This document shows, piece by piece, positions 34,463 through 45,149 of a stretch of DNA of 64,000 nt (the first letter of the stretch is position 1; each line of letters begins with the position of its first letter). Source of the stretch: Nemophila menziesii. Taxonomy: Eukaryota > Streptophyta > Magnoliopsida > Boraginales > Hydrophyllaceae. The position numbers were made by a program, and so were the translations under genes. Under the pieces are notes generated by a model. It did no database searches. It saw only the letters and a program-made list of their open reading frames with translations, and had not been told where the DNA came from. The stretch lies in the NCBI GenBank assembly GCA_029959085.1, contig JARWIR010000005.1:5582501-5646500 (forward strand). Reading direction: 5' to 3'.

Positions 34463-35947
34463 CTAGCCGGAGCTCCGAACAGTCAACGAGCCCACCTTCT
34501 CCAACAAACTCCTCATCTCACTCTCGAGGCTCTCTTTCTCCTCAGCTGAAGCTTTACCATCACAGTTCTTAATCATCTTCGTCAACCTTTTAATCTCCAG
34601 TTTGATGGACCCCACTGTCTGTGACCCAGAATCAGTTCCGGGTTTGAGTTCGGGCCGGGCTTCGTAAACATACACTGACCTCCGAAAAGCTATTATAAAC
34701 CTCTTCAGCATCTCGATCGCATTAGCACTCAGCGACATGATCTCCACACATGCCCGATGGACTTCTTCTAACACCTCCTTCACCACCACCTCGGTCAACT
34801 CGGTCAGCTCGGTCAGGGGTGGTTCGCTGCCCGTAATAGCTAACTTCACTCGCTTCTGTGGAGGAGTTACAAAAGGAGGGGATAAGTATTTGCTTTTCTT
34901 TCTTTCCCTAGATAAAGGCCCGTTGTCTTTGTGTAACGGGCTTTCTATTTCAAGCTTCCTTGGCCGACCCATTTTTTTACCCGATTTGTCCTCTTCACTG
35001 ATTTTCTTCCTTTTACGAGTCGTTACCTTCATATTTGAATCATCCGCCATAAGCTCAGCTACACTCTTCTGCTTTTCACTCTTCTTTAGCTTCCCAGTAA
35101 CACGCGGGCCTTTACGCGGGCCTGATACTGTCCGCGCTTCTTCTTTTTCAATAACAATATCTTCTTCCATATCTTCGATCTCCTCCAGCTCATCTGAACC
35201 ACACGTTCCGCGATGAAACACGGAAACCCAGCTTCTTATAACCACAAGATCAATCGGATTAGCAATGGAACCACCACAAGCTAGCCGTTTCACATACTCC
35301 AGCATTTCTACATGTTCATAAGCAGGAAGCCCAAGCCGCTCATAATCACCCTCCGGGACAAAAACTCCGGCACGAACTCCAGCGTTGATCGCGGGCTCGG
35401 GCTCAGACAGCCCAAGCCCAAGCTTGAGCTTGAGCTTGAGCTCGGCTCGTCGAGCTAGCTCATCTAAAGCTGTGTCTACAGCATTGAGAAATCGCTTATT
35501 GGTGCTTTGCTTAGACATTTCTTCAAAACGTTCAGTGAACGGAACCAATTGAGACTCCACACACCAAGCGAAAGTGCCGTCTCCAAAATAAGCCACCAGA
35601 AGTGGGCCCTCCCGTTTAGCTGTTAAAGCATATTCCGAAGCATCTGATGGGTCGTAAATCTGCCCCGGCCACCATGGGTGACTCTTGATTTTCCCCCAAA
35701 CAAGGTCACCCACCATGAATTCATTATTTCCGATTTTACCCTCCTTATCCCCGTCCTCTTCAACGGTAACTTTTTCCGGACTAGCCGGTTTTCCATTCTT
35801 GACAATTTTACCCTCCGTCACCACTTCCTCAGTGGTGATGGTCTTTTCCTCACTTCCTGTTTCGGGGATTACTATTTCGCCCTCCAGCTCACCAGTGGTA
35901 TTTTCTGGACTAGCCGGCACTTGGTTTTCAATAGTAACCATTTTCAT
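34463..35947 (-). CDS. PWWP-domain chromatin protein with AT-hook (paralogue 1)
   Basis: 494 residues, one coding exon. An acidic N-terminus (1-75) precedes a PWWP domain at ~79-145 (GDLVWGKIKSHPWWPGQIYD, then LLVAYFGDGTFAWC), which in this family reads methylated histone H3 and DNA. It is followed by a helical region (FEEMSKQS...LDELARRAELKLKLKLGLG, ~141-180), basic segments (RKRKK ~311-315), an AT-hook-like GRPRK (327-331), the KYLSPPF motif (353-359) found in plant PWWP proteins of the PDP type, a ~385-430 helix and a C-terminal coiled coil (IKLEIKRLTKMIKN...LEKVGSL). PDP proteins act with MSI4/MSI5-type WD proteins and Polycomb-type repression; that role is inferred from family. The start could be M1 or M3. 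The leader intron ends 8 bases before the ATG. It is a direct duplicate of the gene at 43263-44135. Confidence 0.92.
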   Translation of the reverse strand: MKMVTIENQVPASPENTTGELEGEIVIPETGSEEKTITTEEVVTEGKIVKNGKPASPEKVTVEEDGDKEGKIGNNEFMVGDLVWGKIKSHPWWPGQIYDPSDASEYALTAKREGPLLVAYFGDGTFAWCVESQLVPFTERFEEMSKQSTNKRFLNAVDTALDELARRAELKLKLKLGLGLSEPEPAINAGVRAGVFVPEGDYERLGLPAYEHVEMLEYVKRLACGGSIANPIDLVVIRSWVSVFHRGTCGSDELEEIEDMEEDIVIEKEEARTVSGPRKGPRVTGKLKKSEKQKSVAELMADDSNMKVTTRKRKKISEEDKSGKKMGRPRKLEIESPLHKDNGPLSRERKKSKYLSPPFVTPPQKRVKLAITGSEPPLTELTELTEVVVKEVLEEVHRACVEIMSLSANAIEMLKRFIIAFRRSVYVYEARPELKPGTDSGSQTVGSIKLEIKRLTKMIKNCDGKASAEEKESLESEMRSLLEKVGSLTVRSSG

Positions 35948-35955
35948 ATCAAAAC

Positions 35956-36916
35956 CTGAAAATGGAAAGTAAAAGTATTAGTAAATGCAAGTCAGTTATA
36001 AGATGATTTTCTAATATTGGCAAGTGGTTTAAGCAGTTTTGATTGGTTATATAATATTTCATGCTTTTTGTAACACGGTATATTTGGCTATCTTGCTTAA
36101 CACAGGGACCAGTGATGCAATTAACCCTTATGACAGTACATTAATTTAACAATTGTCATTCTGTGATTTTTCCAAGTGAATGTAAATTTAATCAGTTGCA
36201 AATTGCAAGCTAGTTCTTGTAAAATTGCAACATTGGTCCCTCTGTTATACGAAATTGAAAAGTATACCCATGTGTTTCGTAAAATAGCAAATTTACCCAT
36301 GAAAAATTCCAAGGAAAAACAAGTAGATTTGCAAAGTCTGAATAAAACACGGGTAATTTCATTTTTTTTTTGTAATATGTGCAGGGGAAGAGGAGGGGGC
36401 GACTTGCAATTTTTTTTTACATACAGATCTACGATGCAATTTTTGCATAGCACAGGGGATCTATATTGCAATATTTGCATAATATAGGGGCTTATAGTGC
36501 AATTAACTCCAAAAAACAAAACAGGAAACCCTTCACCCACCCTTCCCATTCCCAACAAACCCAGGCTAATTTGCATAAAACAGGGACCAATGATGCAATT
36601 AACCCTTCTCCTTATATTAATTTAACAACAACATTCTTAATTTTCCAAAATGTGTATAATCAGTTGCAAATTACAATCAATCAAGCAGAATTCAACGGTT
36701 TCAGTTTATTTCAGAAAAATCACTACAGCTTAGTGCGTATTTATAGTGTGCGTTTCTGTGTGTGAAGGTGACAACATATCATTATATAAACACAAAACAC
36801 ATACATATGTAAATTAAACAACACAATAGAAGATATAATTAAAATTAACAAAAAAGAAAATCGATTATACAAATACAGCAAACTGAATTAAATTTGAAGC
36901 AGATAGAAATCAGTAC
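35956..36916 (-). other. 5'-UTR intron of PWWP paralogue 1
   Basis: Minus-strand donor CTTCAG/GTACTG (start 36916), acceptor CCATTTTCAG/GTTTTGAT. It contains several copies of the leader repeat: 'ggctatcttgcttaacac...tgatgcaattaaccctt' (36076-36128), 'gcataatataggggcttatagtgcaattaa' in pieces (36476-36504), and 'aatttgcataaaacaggg...gatgcaattaaccctt' (36568-36606). Each of the first and last is followed by a 'ttaatttaacaa' and 'tttttccaag/ttttccaaaa' tail. No coding sequence. Confidence 0.75.
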
Positions 36917-38517
36917 CTGAAGAACGATTGGAAATTTGATTATTCTTTTTCTTTTTTATTCTCTGCTGAAGAATTTGAAATGAATTTTCTGGAGCGTATC
37001 GAAGAAATGAAATGAGCAGCTGGTATTAAGTAAACGGGCAAATTACCGAATGGTTCGGGTTCTTATCTTATTATTAATTTTTATGTCTATTTATCTTGTC
37101 AGCAACTAATTAAACTGTAATAAAAGTTATTTTTAAGTATTTTATTGAACAGGAAAGTTGAAAAGTTACTGTATGGTTAAACAAAGGTTGTTGAGAGGGG
37201 AGAAAGTAGGATTAAAAGAGTTTATTATCAAGTTATATTTGATTATTATAAAAGAGTTATGATTGGTAGTATATGTAATTATTTTAGAATAATACGTGTA
37301 TAAATTATCATAGGACCATTTTGACCGTTGGATGGAGATAAGAAGATAAATGTGAGATATTTAGTGAGTTTAGGATTTTACTATTAAGTATATTATCTAA
37401 TGAACTCAAATCTAATATAGTTTTGATAGATTATTATTTGACATGACAAATAGACTATATAAAGTACATATAAATACATATCTTTTAGACAGGGTATATA
37501 TCTGTATAAGGTCTTGATAGTTTGAAAGATTAAAGCGAGAATTCACAAAATGATTAGAACTCTAAATTTCATTCAAGAAAACATACCATATCACCACCAA
37601 ACTAATAATTCTATTTTTGTTTAATTATTTAGAGATATATATACACACATATAATACATTTAGATGATTCTGAGCCCCTAAAAACGTCAAAAAATCGTGG
37701 ACCCTAATTAACCGCTTGTCCCACTTACTCCCTGGATCAGGCCTGGTATGATGATACATAAAGTGATGGGGAGGGGAAGGGGTGGAGGGAGAGGGGTAGT
37801 TTATCTTAAATTGTTTTAGGTATACTAAATAAGATAACATGTGTGTATATTGTATGTTAAATTCTGATTTGACGAGACTAATATGATATACAAAGGATAA
37901 AGACTTTTTAGATTGAGTGTGACATTGTTTGACTAAGGATCAATGATACCTAATATTATTGATTTTAAATCAACGTGAATCATTGTATTCTCATATATGA
38001 TGAAAAATATATGTTTTGAACTAAATAAATATAGAAAAAAATGAGAAAAAATTGACGAAATTAGAACTATATGTCTTTACTTATTACGATATATTGAATG
38101 GTATTTAATCATGAAGTCGAAAAAGTGGTGATATTGTCTATGGAGTATATAATAGATTTAAGATGGAGCGAAATTTTATCCCCTAAGTAAGTTGAATAAT
38201 GCAATGTGTGATAATGATCACGGATCATCACGCAATAAATAGAGAGATCTTAGATTCATTCCACATTCATTCAGAATCAAATAGACAAAATAATTTATTG
38301 TCTATGTATATTCTTTCTCGCCCCATAAACTATAATTTGTCTCATTAACAACCAGATAATACAAAGATCATTACAAGAGTATTGTCCTTAAATAATTTCT
38401 TAACTGGCACATAAACCTTACCATGTCTCATTAAAGACAGGAGAATACAAAGAACATTACAAGACATTCGTATATCAAAAATATTGGGACCATTATCTAA
38501 AGAGAGAAACTTTTGTT

Positions 38518-38519
<2 letters not shown>
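36917..38519. other. PWWP-1 leader exon, promoter and AT-rich flank
   Basis: The leader exon of PWWP-1 occupies about 36917-37030, judged from similarity to the CDC45 and PWWP-2 leaders. The promoter side to about 37270 has a diverged copy near 50440-50650, beyond the LINE that splits the PWWP-2 promoter. From 37270 to 38519 no gene is supported. Confidence 0.5.

Positions 38520-38595
<76 letters not shown>
38520..38595. repeat. (TA)n microsatellite, about 76 bp
   Basis: Perfect TA dinucleotide run. Confidence 0.97.
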
Positions 38596-38598
<3 letters not shown>

Positions 38599-38689
38599 GG
38601 TTTTACTGTTTATTTCCCTTTCGCTAATCCATTTTGCAATACCTAATTTTATTACCGATCAGGTTTGTTGTCTAATGCATGGTACTTGA

Positions 38690-39860
38690 TCAAACTCTGA
38701 AAGTCCTAGAGGGGGGTGAATAGGATTACTAATAAGATTAATGCCTAATTAAAAATCTTTTGGACAATTATAAGTTATAGAGAGAAACCTCTAAGTCAAC
38801 TAATATATCAAACTCTTACGGGGTCATGCAATGGATAAGCTAGAGGTTCGATATATAAGTGATACAAGTAAATCGAATTTCTATTCTCTTACTACACTAG
38901 ATGACCATAAGTTTGATTAACTAGATAATAATTATTACGATATTCATACTAGCATATAATCAAACAAATATAGTGCGGAAAATAAATAGAGTAGGGATAG
39001 AAAGTACACAACGATGTATAGTGGTTCGGTTATCCCTACATCCACTACCTAAGGAAGCCTCCTTAGGAATTCAAGCGTTTCACTAAGCTCCCGTGTCTCC
39101 CTTAACCGGGTCGAGAACACAATAACCCTTACAACCTCTTCGATACCACGAAGGACAAACTCTTGTGCTATCGCAACACAAGGACACCGAGTCCCTATAC
39201 TCACACTCTCTCTTAATTTATCTATTACAAGAACTAGATATAAGATGATAAAAACAAGTGTTTGAATGGTTGTTACAACTTTGCTAAGAACTCCTAAAGA
39301 GAGTATATAACTCTAAGCTTAAAACTTCTCTTGAGTGGATTAGAACTTTGAAGCTTCTTGGATTTACTCCTTGATTGAGTAGATATAACAAGTTGATTGA
39401 TCAAGCTTGGATTGATACTATGATAGCTTGAGACCTCTAATTTATGTATAAGAATGATTAGAATTGGATTGGTAAGAGGTGGTTGAATGAATGACAAAAA
39501 GCTTCATTATATAGGCAACATTCTGCCTATGGCCGGTATGCCGGTCCTCTGGCCGGTATTGCTGGTCCAGTTTGTCTTCTAGTCAACGGGAAGATCCAAC
39601 GTGGCATGTGACCGTTGGGCAACGGCTCCTTCCGCCGGTATGCCGGTTCTACGGGCGGTAATGCCAGCCCGGCTACTAAATCAACCTTGAAAAATGATGT
39701 TAAATTCATGGAGAAACGATATTTAGTTAGGACAAGTATAAAGCACTATTTCGGGGATATTTAAAACACGATTTGACAAATATTCAAACAAGATTAAAAG
39801 GATGTTAGGCCAACAAACTCTAAATGTCTTTCATACTTTCAAATCATGATTTTGTTTTTC
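38690..39860. mobile_element. Unclassified dispersed-repeat sequence
   Basis: The phrase 'cctagaggggggtgaatagg' (about 38706) followed downstream by 'gtggttcggttatccctaca', 'ccactacctaaggaagcctcc' and 'tcaagcgtttcactaagctcccg' is of a kind I have met repeatedly in plant repeat DNA, but I cannot assign it to an order. About 39530-39680 is GC-richer with repeated 'ccggtatgccggt / ggccggtattgctggtcc' phrases. No termini, TSD or coding domain found. Confidence 0.4.
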
Positions 39861-40149
39861 TAACAATTACGGTCTCTCAAGGCCACGTGAGTGTTTTATC
39901 TTTTATTTTATTCTTGCATTATGTTTTCGATCTCTCAAGGCCTCAGTCGAATTGTTAATTTAATTTGTGTTGTGTGTTGCATTTATTACGTTTCAAAGTG
40001 GATTGACAGAGTCTCTTGTTATTCTCTCATTCTCTCATCTTTTGCCTATTCGATTCACCTTTAAAGTTGTACTTATTGTCATAATTACTATGGCGGTTGC
40101 TTGCTTGAGTGATTGTATAAAAGTGATTTGTCTTAGACACTATTTAAAG

Positions 40150-40603
40150 CAGGGGCGGAACTAGGATTTTTCGGTAGGGAGGGCCAAGGGGTGTTCAGGG
40201 GCAACGTCCCCAGAAAAAAAAATGCGACTTGTTTGCCATATAAGTCTATATATTATATAAAAATTGCAAAATAAGTCCTTAAATTATACAAAATTGCAAA
40301 ATAAGTCTTTATATTATGCAAAATTACACTATAGGTCTTTATTTCATATAAAGATTACACTCTAAGTCTTAATATTAATTTTTTCAAATTAATTAATCTA
40401 TAAATTAAATAATTATAAGGTTAATAAAAAAAATTAAAAAATTAGAGGGGGGGGGGGGGGGGGGGGGGGGGCAAGAGAAGCTTTTAGAAAAGTTAAGGGA
40501 ACCAAATAACTATAATTAATTTTTTATTTTATTATTGGTAGTAATTATTTTTTAAATATCAGGGGGCCATAGACCCCCTAAGTAAAGGGTAGCTCCACCC
40601 CTG
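40150..40603. mobile_element. hAT-type non-autonomous element with poly(G) tract
   Basis: Ends CAGGGGCGGAACTAGG and (reverse complement) CAGGGGTGGAGCTACC. The flanking 8-mers ATTTAAAG (40142-40149) and ATTTAGAG (40604-40611) match at 7 of 8, fitting a hAT TSD. The interior repeats 'ttgcaaaataagtc(c/t)tt...atta' four times (about 40264-40380). A run of 25 G lies at 40447-40471. Confidence 0.8.
40447..40471 (+). repeat. Run of 25 G
   Basis: Uninterrupted G homopolymer; its length is likely to be imprecise in any assembly. Confidence 0.9.
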
Positions 40604-40829
40604 ATTTAGAGTGACCAATTAACATGCAATCGGTTCATACTCCGAGCACGCCTTAAATACTTGAAATTTCCTGAATAGAAGTGAAATAGCCTTATATTGA
40701 GGGGAATCAATGCAACAATATCCTTATTGCCTAAAAAATCCATGTTATATTGTGTTCTCTCGTTCTTTCTTAGTGACATTATTTGGAATATTTTACAAAG
40801 AAATCATGTAACGTCGTCGAGACTGAAAG

Positions 40830-41800
40830 TGGGAAAGTAATAGTCACTATCGATTGTGACAAGCGAAGAGTCACATTCAAACCCAAAGGAAGCGATCACC
40901 AATGAGAAGGAGCCTCACAACCCGAAAGTGGACGAGGTAATAGTAGAGGATTTGATTGACGACGAGGAAGAAAAAATGGTTAAGAAATTAGTTGAAACAC
41001 TAAGGGTGCAAGAGGAAAAGAAAGTTGAAACTCCACCACAAAAAGTTCAACCTCCACCCTCTCCAATGAGGGTAATATCAAAGAATGATACTTCAAAGTA
41101 TAATAACTCATTGAGGCTAAGGAATTTGAAGATTAACCTTCATTTAATCAAAGTGATGAAGCAAGTACCAAAATATTTGAGATTCATTAAGGAGATACTC
41201 TCCAAGAAGAACAAGTTTGAGCAATACGAGACAGTGACACTAACATAGGACCAAAGGTCACTTTTAAATGGATAAAGAAGGTATTGCCTAAGCTCAAGGA
41301 TCTAGGAAATTTTGCTCTTTCAATTATGATTGACGGTACATTTGAGGCAGAAGATCTATCTGATTTGGGGGTGAGGATCCAAATTATGCCAAAAAATGTG
41401 TTTAATAAGTTGGGATCTGGAGAAGCAAAGCCAACTCTTGAAATGGCAGATCGTAGGAGAGCATGCCCGAGAGGAATAACTGAGGACGTGTTGGTAACAG
41501 TAGGTAACCTCATTATACTCGTTGATTTTATTATCCTTGATTGTGATGCAAATGAAAACGTCCCTATTATATTAGGGCGTCTATTTTTAGCCACGAGTTA
41601 AACAATGTTAGATTTACACAGAGGTGTGGTAATGTTGAATATTGAGGATGAGTCCCAAAATTTCTATGTCTCGAGATATGCATATAGGAGAAGAATAAAA
41701 TCTCCATTTTGTCCATAACGTTTGAGAAGAAGCAGACAGGAGAAGAATAAAATCTTCCAAAATTTCTATTGAGGATGAATCCGAAACGCTCTTATTGTGT
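40830..41800 (+). pseudogene. Ty3/gypsy gag-protease relic
   Basis: Gag C-terminal sequence (40856-41248, with VPKYLRFIKEILSKKNKFEQYETV) is followed in another frame by a retropepsin-like domain (41284-41601: LGNFALSIMIDGTFEAEDLS, then DLGVRIQIMPKNVFNKLG, ADRR..CPRGITEDVLV and IILGRLFLATS). The family's active-site DLGAS is DLGVR here. A frameshift separates gag and protease and a stop ends the protease at 41601. Reverse transcriptase, integrase and LTRs are absent. About 41690-41760 a 'ggagaagaataaaatct' direct repeat marks further decay. Non-functional. Confidence 0.8.
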
Positions 41801-42072
41801 CTTTCATTTTTTAGTCAAGTTTCAATCTTTCAATTCTTTTTTTGACAACACTTTTAAATATCACTTTCCTAATTTGTCAGCAATATCTCCCTTTTAAACT
41901 TGTTTTTTTCTAAAGTGTTAGAAATCATGAATTATTTGTAAATCATGTAATATCACTAAATTAACGAAGTAAAATACACCTAATATGTTCTATATATTAG
42001 ACAATAATACTATATTATTTGGATACATCACCATTAAGACAAGCAAAGGCAAAAAAACTATCAAATATTGAG

Positions 42073-42199
42073 TTTTTTTTTTTTTTTTAATACATGAGAG
42101 AGCCACTTTGGACTCGGAGTAAATGACTCCAATGAGATTCGATCCCAGAACCTCTTGGTCTCTACGGAGTAACCTACCACTAAGCCAACTATCTATCTC
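42073..42199 (-). mobile_element. tRNA-derived SINE with 12-bp TSD
   Basis: Same family and orientation as 24661-24792, and closely similar over its whole length (pol III boxes, TGACTCCAATGAGATTCGATC body on the plus strand). The poly(T) at 42073-42088 is the minus-strand A tail. A perfect TSD, TCAAATATTGAG, lies at 42061-42072 and 42200-42211. Confidence 0.92.
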
Positions 42200-42211
42200 T
42201 CAAATATTGAG

Positions 42212-43262
42212 TATTCATACAAATGTATCCCCATTTAAACTACAAGAAACGAACGTGACCCCTAAAATTGAGCAAAACAGTTCATTTGCATATATAAACA
42301 ACGAAAATTTATAACACATGGTTTTTTTTCTTATACATATATATTTCGACCAACTTTTATGTTAAATTTCAATATGTCCCTCTACTAGGAAAGGTATTCT
42401 AATATTGGCAAGCCTTTGAAATGGTACACAATATATGCATAACATGTTGAATATAATTATGAAGTATCTCAACCAAAATCTGCAATTCCAAGAGCTAAGC
42501 GCTATAGATGCCGAAGGGTATTTTAGATTTTTTTAGCGGATTAAAAACACTTCTCACATTCTACATAATATAGGACTATAGGAGCCTGTAGTGCAATTCC
42601 GAAGGGTATTTTAGATTTTTTTTAGCGGGTTAAAAATAAAATAAAGAAAGACATTAATGGTACCGCTTTGCCTTTTCTTTGCCTTCTTCAGAAGCGTAGT
42701 TACAAAGGAATACAATTGACCATAATTGGACTTTTCAAAAATGTTATTTTGACCATGTTAAAAAGTAAATTTATATTATTAATTTACTACCTTTTACCCC
42801 TTCCTCAAATTTAAAAAATCCTCACTTGACAGTTGAGAGTTGACACCCCCCGCTTATATGATTTATCCTATTAAGCTATAAAGTATAGGTTATTTTGTAC
42901 TCGTATAATATAGGGAATTAGTGTAATTAATTAAAAAAAGAATTTTTAAGGCATATAGTGCAACTTTTTGCATAATATAGGGAGCTCCGTATTACAATTC
43001 TTGCATATAATACAAGGACCTATAATGCAAAAAGTAAAAAAGATTTTGTGTAGTTGCCCCCCCCAAACCCCCTTGCCCCTGACAAGAAGTAATAGAATGA
43101 GAATACACAAAACAAGCCAAATCGCACCATAGTATCATCTATCCATAATTTTTGCGACAAAAACTAAACAAGTTCAAATGTTTAATGCCAAAATCTAACA
43201 ACTTGCGTTCTCTTTACCTAATTATATAACTGTTCCTACTCAGGAAAACTGCCGGAAAAAAC
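42212..43262. other. 3' flank of PWWP paralogue 2 and leader-repeat debris
   Basis: About 42490-42640 contains a direct repeat of 'cgaagggtattttagattttttt'. Phrases of the leader repeat ('cataatatagg', 'tgtagtgcaatt', 'tatagtgcaac', 'cctataatgcaa') occur at 42560-42600 and 42950-43035. From about 43080 to the stop at 43263 the sequence resembles 34205-34460 (e.g. AAGCCAAATCGCACCATAG versus AAGCCAAATCACCATAG), so the PWWP duplication includes the 3' flank. Confidence 0.6.
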
Positions 43263-44135
43263 TCAGGTCCGGACAGTCAAAGAGGTCACAATCTCCATCA
43301 AACTCCTCATCTCACTCTCGAGCCTCTCTTTCTCCTCAGATGAAACTTTACCATCACACTTTTTAATTATTTTAGTCAATTTCTGAATCTCCATTTTGAT
43401 AGACCCCACTCTAAAATTCTCCAATGTCTCATCCCCAGTTTTTCCAGATGTGTCCTCTTCACTGATTCTCTTCCTTTTCCGTCCATTCGACTCATCACCC
43501 ATGAGCTTAGCCACACTTTTCGGGCCTGAAACAGTCCGGGCTTCTTCGATGGATAGATCTGAACCCCTCGTTCCTCGAAGGAACACTAAAAACCAGCTCT
43601 TTATAACCATTAGATCAAGCGAACTAGCAATCAGACCACCCATAGCAACCCGTTTCACATACTCAAACATTTCTGAAGGTTCACGATTAGGTAACCCGAG
43701 CCGTTCATACTCTCCCTCAGGCACAAGAACTCCAGCCCGGACTCCAGCATTGATCGCTCGTGGCCTCGAGGGCCCAAGCCCGAGCTTGAGCTCGGCTTGT
43801 CGTGCCAGCTCATTAAGAGCTGTGTTTACAGCATTGAGGAATTTCGTATTAACGCTTTGCTTAGACATTTCCTCGAAATATTCAGTGAATGGGATCAATT
43901 GTGAAGGAGCACACCAAGCGAAAGTACCGTCCCCGAAATAAGCCACGAGAAGTGGGCCCTCCTTACGTTTTGCTTTTAGAGCTTTTTTTGAGGCATCTGA
44001 AGAGTCGTAGATTTGCCCTGGCCACCATGGGTAACCCTTGATTTTTCCCCATACCAGATCACTAACCTTCATCTCGTACTTTCCCGTTCCGCTTTTACCC
44101 TCCTCAGGACTAGCTGGCTTTCCTTGACTGACCAT
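43263..44135 (-). CDS. PWWP-domain protein, shortened paralogue 2
   Basis: 290 residues. The start is taken at MVSQGKPASPEE (44135): a more upstream in-frame ATG at 44183 lies within the leader intron, whose acceptor CCATTCTCAG/GTTTTTGC falls between them. The PWWP domain is at ~25-86 (SDLVWGKIKGYPWWPGQIYD, LLVAYFGDGTFAWC), followed by the same helical segment and PEGEYERLGLPN as paralogue 1. The C-terminal coiled coil is kept (GSIKMEIQKLTKIIKKCDGK). Between them it lacks the region holding GRPRK, KYLSPPF and the ~385-430 helix; KRKRISEEDTSGKTGDETLEN joins almost directly to the coiled coil. The N-terminal acidic region is also short. The frame is open, so it may be expressed as a PWWP reader lacking the family's partner-binding part; whether it is functional is unknown. 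Confidence 0.85.
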   Translation of the reverse strand: MVSQGKPASPEEGKSGTGKYEMKVSDLVWGKIKGYPWWPGQIYDSSDASKKALKAKRKEGPLLVAYFGDGTFAWCAPSQLIPFTEYFEEMSKQSVNTKFLNAVNTALNELARQAELKLGLGPSRPRAINAGVRAGVLVPEGEYERLGLPNREPSEMFEYVKRVAMGGLIASSLDLMVIKSWFLVFLRGTRGSDLSIEEARTVSGPKSVAKLMGDESNGRKRKRISEEDTSGKTGDETLENFRVGSIKMEIQKLTKIIKKCDGKVSSEEKERLESEMRSLMEIVTSLTVRT

Positions 44136-44154
44136 TTTCGATAATAGCAAAAAC

Positions 44155-45026
44155 CTGAGAATGGAAATTAAAAGAAAAGGCAAGTCAGTTATAACACATA
44201 CCCAACTAATTAGAGTATATGCTATATACTATTACATGCTTTTTGTTACACGTGTATATTTGGCTATTTATTACATACATTTAACAAACAAATGTCATTC
44301 TTCAATTATTCTAAGTGAGTGTAATCAGTTACAAAATGCAATTAATTAAGCAGAATATAAATGATTCAGCTAGTTCTTGAATTATTGCAACATTGGTCCC
44401 TGTTATGTGAAATAAACAAATATACCTATAATTTTTGTAGCATGGAATGGGCCGGAGCCACCCACAATTGAGGGAGCCGATAGTGCAATTTTTTTAACAT
44501 AGGGACCTATAGTGCAATTTGTGCATAACTTAGGGACCTATATTGCAATATTTGCATAATATAGGGGCCTATAGTGCAGTTAAAACAAAAAAGTGAAAAA
44601 CCCTTCCCCACCAACAAAAATTCCTGGTACGCCCCTTTAAGACTAGTATATTTGGCTAATTTGTATAAAACAGGGACCAATAATGCAATTAATACTTCTC
44701 CTTATACTAATTCAAACGACATGCTTCAATTTTCACAGTTGAGTATAGTCCTTAGCAAATCGCAATCAATCAAGCAGCATTCAACGGTTCCAGCTCATTG
44801 TAAAGAAATTACAGCAAAATAACTACAAACTTAGTGCGTTTTTGTACTGTGTGTTTCGGTGTGTGAAGGTGACAACATATCATTGTATAAACATAAAACA
44901 CACATATATGTGTATATTAAACAACGCACTAGAAATAATAATTAAATTAGCAAAAAAGACTCCGATTACAAAAATTATAAGATAGCAAACAGAATTAAAA
45001 TTTGAAGAAAAAGAAGAAATCAGTAC
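44155..45026 (-). other. 5'-UTR intron of PWWP paralogue 2
   Basis: Minus-strand donor TTAAG/GTACTG (start 45026), acceptor at 44155. Leader-repeat phrases are at about 44476-44582 ('gatagtgcaattttt', 'cctatagtgcaatttgtgcataac', 'gcataatataggggcctatagtgca') and 44655-44705 ('ggctaatttgtataaaacaggg', 'aatgcaattaatacttctcc'). The 'gtgtgaaggtgacaacatatcatt' block (about 44860) is the same as in PWWP-1 (about 36760). Confidence 0.75.
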
Positions 45027-45149
45027 CTTAAGAACAATTGGAAATTAGGGTAAGTTTTCTTTTTAGTTTTCTGCTGAAGAATTTAAAATGATATTTTTGG
45101 AGCGTAAAAGAAATGAAAAGAGCAGCTGGATAAAAGTAAGGTTCAGCTT

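Noticed and set aside
34737..35216. Long plus-strand frames opposite PWWP-1 (also 43396-43941 opposite PWWP-2)
   Set aside because: Antisense shadows of the PWWP coding sequences.
44136..44183. Upstream in-frame ATG of PWWP-2 adding a hydrophobic leader like a signal peptide
   Set aside because: Lies across the leader-intron acceptor at 44155; the paralogue and CDC45 have their ATG just after the same acceptor.
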